Assembly (NCBI GenBank): GCA_016208415.1 | Contig: JACQYB010000007.1 | Span: 1-36,185, forward strand | Direction of reading: 5' to 3' | From: Betaproteobacteria bacterium | GTDB taxonomy: Bacteria > Pseudomonadota > Gammaproteobacteria > Burkholderiales > Rhodocyclaceae | Length of the DNA stretch: 36,185 nt | In this document: positions 33,727 to 36,185 of the stretch, piece by piece | Numbering within the stretch: position 1 is the stretch's first letter | Layout of the letters: each line of letters begins with the position of its first letter | Notes under the pieces: model-generated | Database searches by the model: none | Told to the model about the DNA's origin: nothing | What the model saw: the letters and a program-made list of their open reading frames with translations, nothing else | Made by a program: the position numbers and the translations under genes

Positions 33727-34832
33727 TCCGGGCTTGATTCCATGCCCGTGTCCGGTGCCATCCCAAGACCGCGGTACTGCTCCTCCAGACAGGCGATGGC
33801 CCTTTCCTCGGCATACTCCCGCGCGATGCGTTCCCTGGCGGCCGCGCCCATGCGCCGCCGGGCGCCTTCGTCGCGCAGCAGGCGCGCGATGGCATCGGCA
33901 AGCGCCACCACATCCCGCGGGGGAACCAGGAACCCCTCCACACCCTCCGCAACCACGTCCGGGATACCCCCGACGGGCGTCACGATCACCGGCACCCCGC
34001 GGGACATGGCCTCCAGCATGCTCAGGGGCAGGCCTTCCACATACGAAGGAAGCACAAAGCCGCTCACGCCCTCGAAGGCCTCGTCCAGCCCCCGTTCGCC
34101 GAGCCACCCCAGATACTCGACCCGTCCCTCCAGGCCGCGCTCCCGGCATTCGCGGGCCAAACGGTCCGATTCGCCATCCCCGCACACCCGCAGCCGCAGC
34201 GCCGGGAACTCCCCCGCGAGCGTCTCGAGGGCACGTACGAGTTCCCAGATTCCCTTGTCCGCCCAGATCCGACCCACGAAAACCAGAACCGGCGCGTCGG
34301 GCTCAGGGGGCCGCGCCCCGACGCGCAGCCGGATCGGGTAGGGCACCACCGCCGTACGGCAACCGGGTGCCAGGTCCGCCAGGCGCGCCGCCCAACGGGG
34401 TGTCGGCACCATCACCCGTTCGGCGGAAACCAGAAGCCAACAAACCAGCCGCCTGCGCGGCGACAAGGCCGAATCGTTCGCGTAGTCCCAGTAGCGCCCC
34501 CCGTGGACGTGCAGCAGGACAGGCACGCGGAGAAAGTGCGCCAGGATCGCGAAAGGGCACTTGCGCCAAAGACTTGCCCCGGTCGAGAGATGCACGTGGC
34601 AGGCGCTGGCCCGCCGCCCGGCCAGAAGGGCCGCGAAACACCCCAAGGCGCGCACACCCGCCCACGCCTTGCGCCGCGCAGCACCCTCCCGATGGGTGAC
34701 GACATAGCGCACCTGCCACCCCCGCAAGGCAAGCGCCCGGCGGTACTGACCAATCAACGTGGCCACCCCGCCATGGGTGGTCTCGGCCGTACCAAGCATC
34801 ACCAGACCGTCGGGGCCCACGGGTCGCTTCAC
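33720..34832 (-). CDS. GT4-family glycosyltransferase
   Basis: The product is 370 residues. The N-domain begins VMLGTAETTHGGVATLIGQY, and the acceptor side holds LLHVHGGRYWDYAN. The C-domain contains APVLVFVGRIWADKGIWELV, LRVCGDGESDRLA, LPSYVEGLPLSMLEAMSRGV and PVGGIPDVVAEGVEG, the classic GT4 donor site. It should transfer a sugar to the repeat unit of the exopolysaccharide. It begins 5 bp after the aminotransferase and is cotranscribed with it. yefM-yoeB lies at its 3' end and separates it from the heparinase-like gene. Confidence 0.92.
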   Translation of the reverse strand: MKRPVGPDGLVMLGTAETTHGGVATLIGQYRRALALRGWQVRYVVTHREGAARRKAWAGVRALGCFAALLAGRRASACHVHLSTGASLWRKCPFAILAHFLRVPVLLHVHGGRYWDYANDSALSPRRRLVCWLLVSAERVMVPTPRWAARLADLAPGCRTAVVPYPIRLRVGARPPEPDAPVLVFVGRIWADKGIWELVRALETLAGEFPALRLRVCGDGESDRLARECRERGLEGRVEYLGWLGERGLDEAFEGVSGFVLPSYVEGLPLSMLEAMSRGVPVIVTPVGGIPDVVAEGVEGFLVPPRDVVALADAIARLLRDEGARRRMGAAARERIAREYAEERAIACLEEQYRGLGMAPDTGMESSPDQ

Positions 34833-34837
34833 CTCCC

Positions 34838-36013
34838 TTACGCGAGCAAGGTCCGCGCCGCGTTCGCCACGATCTCCTGGTCCGCCAGGCTCATGCGCGA
34901 ATGGATCGGCAGGCTCACCACGGTGCGGAAGGCCTCCTCCGCCGCCGGAAACGCCCCGGCGTCATGGCCAAGCGCTTCGCGCCAGTAGGTCATGCGATGC
35001 AGGGGGATGAAGTGCACCCCACAGACCACGCCGGCCCTGCGCATGCCGCGGATGAACTCGTCCCGGGTCGCGGGCGCGTCGTCCCTCAGCCTAATCACGT
35101 AGAGGTGCCACGCGTGGTCCTGAGCCCGTGCCGGCCGCGGAGGGAGATGAACGGGCAGATCCCCCAGGGCGCCATCGTAGAAGGTGGCTATTTCCAGCCT
35201 CCGGCGGTGCATGCTCCACGCCCTGCGCAACTGCACAATAGCCAGCGACGCCGCAATGTCACCCATATTGCACTTGTACCCCCGCTCAACCACGTCATAG
35301 GCCCAGGGTTGCAGCGCGCCGCCGGCGCGGCGAAAGGCATCCCGGTCGATGCCGTGCAAACGCCGGCGATGGTAGCGCCCCGCCGCAGCGGCATCCCGGG
35401 TCACCACCATTCCGCCCTCGCCCGCCGCCACCGGCTTCGTCGCATAGAAGCTGAACACCGCGGCGTCGCTTTCCAGGCTGCCCACCAGGCACTCCCCGCT
35501 GCGCGCGGGAAAAGCGTGGGCGGCGTCCTCGATCACCGCAATGCCGCGCGCGCGGGCGCGGGCCAGAATGCGCGCCATGTCACAAGCCATGCCGCCCATA
35601 TGCACCGGCACGATCGCCCGCGTGCGCTCCGTCACCACCGCCTCGACCGCGTCGGGGTCCACGCAGAGCGTCTCCGGGTCGATATCCACCAGCACCGGCC
35701 TCGCCCCAAGCGCCACGGCGGCCTCCGCCGTGGCCGTGAACGTGTAGGTCGTCGTGATCACCTCGTCGCCCGCCCCCACGCCTGCCCCGTCCAGCGCAAG
35801 GCTCAGCCCCGCCGTGGCCGAACTCACCGCCACGGCATGCACGCCCCCACCCAGGAACGCGGCAAACTCCTCCTCCAGGCACCGCACCTTCGGCCCCGTC
35901 GTCAGCCAGCCTCCGCGTAGCGTGTCCACCACTTCGGCGATTTCCGCTTCCCCAATGTCGGGCATGGCAAACGGCACGCGCAGCGGAAACTCGTCTTGCA
36001 ACACTGTAGTCAC
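34838..36013 (-). CDS. DegT/DnrJ/EryC1/StrS-family PLP aminotransferase
   Basis: The product is 391 residues. These enzymes transaminate keto-sugar nucleotides to make amino sugars. The substrate-binding N-terminus reads VDTLRGGWLTTGPKVRCLEE, cofactor contacts lie in AVSSATAGLSLAL and AVIEDAAHAFPA, and the PLP Lys is in FSFYATKPVAAGEGG. GYKCNMGDIAASLAIVQL is typical. The frame is open to 36067, but GAGGA lies 6 nt before the GTG at 36013, so that start is preferred. It is the promoter-proximal gene in the window. From 36014 to the window end no gene is identified; an upstream gene or promoter would lie at or beyond the edge. Confidence 0.93.
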   Translation of the reverse strand: MTTVLQDEFPLRVPFAMPDIGEAEIAEVVDTLRGGWLTTGPKVRCLEEEFAAFLGGGVHAVAVSSATAGLSLALDGAGVGAGDEVITTTYTFTATAEAAVALGARPVLVDIDPETLCVDPDAVEAVVTERTRAIVPVHMGGMACDMARILARARARGIAVIEDAAHAFPARSGECLVGSLESDAAVFSFYATKPVAAGEGGMVVTRDAAAAGRYHRRRLHGIDRDAFRRAGGALQPWAYDVVERGYKCNMGDIAASLAIVQLRRAWSMHRRRLEIATFYDGALGDLPVHLPPRPARAQDHAWHLYVIRLRDDAPATRDEFIRGMRRAGVVCGVHFIPLHRMTYWREALGHDAGAFPAAEEAFRTVVSLPIHSRMSLADQEIVANAARTLLA

Positions 36014-36185
36014 CCGGTTTCCTCGAATCGGTTGTCGCAACGCCCTGTTCGGCCGGCTCGCTAGCATAGCGGCAGATTGCCACCGATAGCATGCCGAATT
36101 CCGCGCCTACACCTTCCGGTGGATGCAGCCCCGGCATGCCCCCCCCGGCGGCCCGGTCACCGGAGGAAATCGAAGTGCCCCGCGA

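Noticed and set aside
27944-36013. JUMPstart/ops element for RfaH control of the polysaccharide genes
   Set aside because: No GGCGGTAGCGT-like sequence was found in the intergenic regions.

Overview
The window is high-GC proteobacterial chromosome. The order yebC-ruvC-ruvA-ruvB-ybgC-tolQ-tolR-tolA-tolB-pal-cpoB-queE, the Pseudomonas-like 59-bp inverted REP pairs and the htrB/metF surroundings favour a gammaproteobacterium. A betaproteobacterium is not excluded, and I cannot name the genus.

Region 1 (1-18.05 kb) is conserved backbone. It holds a lipid A acyltransferase (minus strand), metF behind a promoter and an S-adenosylhomocysteine (SAH) riboswitch-like leader, an EamA exporter, a periplasmic DUF3365 haem protein, a HerA/DUF853 ATPase, yebC, a YbjQ protein, ruvCAB (Holliday junction processing), the complete Tol-Pal envelope operon, queE and a VanZ-like membrane protein. 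Small two-gene modules sit in the joints of this backbone: an RHH/PIN pair between herA and yebC, a Phd/PIN pair inside ruvA-ruvB with its own near-consensus promoter, and a DUF2283 pair on the opposite strand between tolA and tolB. Four 59-bp REP pairs occur here; I saw none beyond 17 kb.

Region 2 (18.05-20.3 kb) carries two nucleotidyltransferase-fold genes of the kind found in defence or toxin-antitoxin loci. One is AbiEii-like with a small overlapping upstream partner. The other is a GSU2403-type gene whose GTG start abuts a perfect palindrome.

Region 3 (20.3-36.2 kb) is a surface-polysaccharide locus, almost all on the minus strand. It holds a DegT aminotransferase, three GT4-type glycosyltransferases, a heparinase II/III-like lyase, an AlgD-like GDP-mannose 6-dehydrogenase, and dTDP-rhamnose genes rfbB, rfbC and rfbD; rfbA is not in the window. 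Inserted in it are yefM-yoeB, an AAA-ATPase/PD-(D/E)XK gene and an IS3-family orfA remnant. Three intergenic regions share a CRP-like palindrome (CGTGACG, 4 nt, TCAC), suggesting common control.

The most unusual object is at 21839-24385: a glycosyltransferase-like protein with a C-terminal Nudix domain, sitting where rfbA might be expected. Its reading frame is broken inside the Nudix box by one in-frame TAG, and the frame continues intact for 141 codons. The stop lies at the edge of a 30-nt unit delimited by a 5-nt direct repeat.
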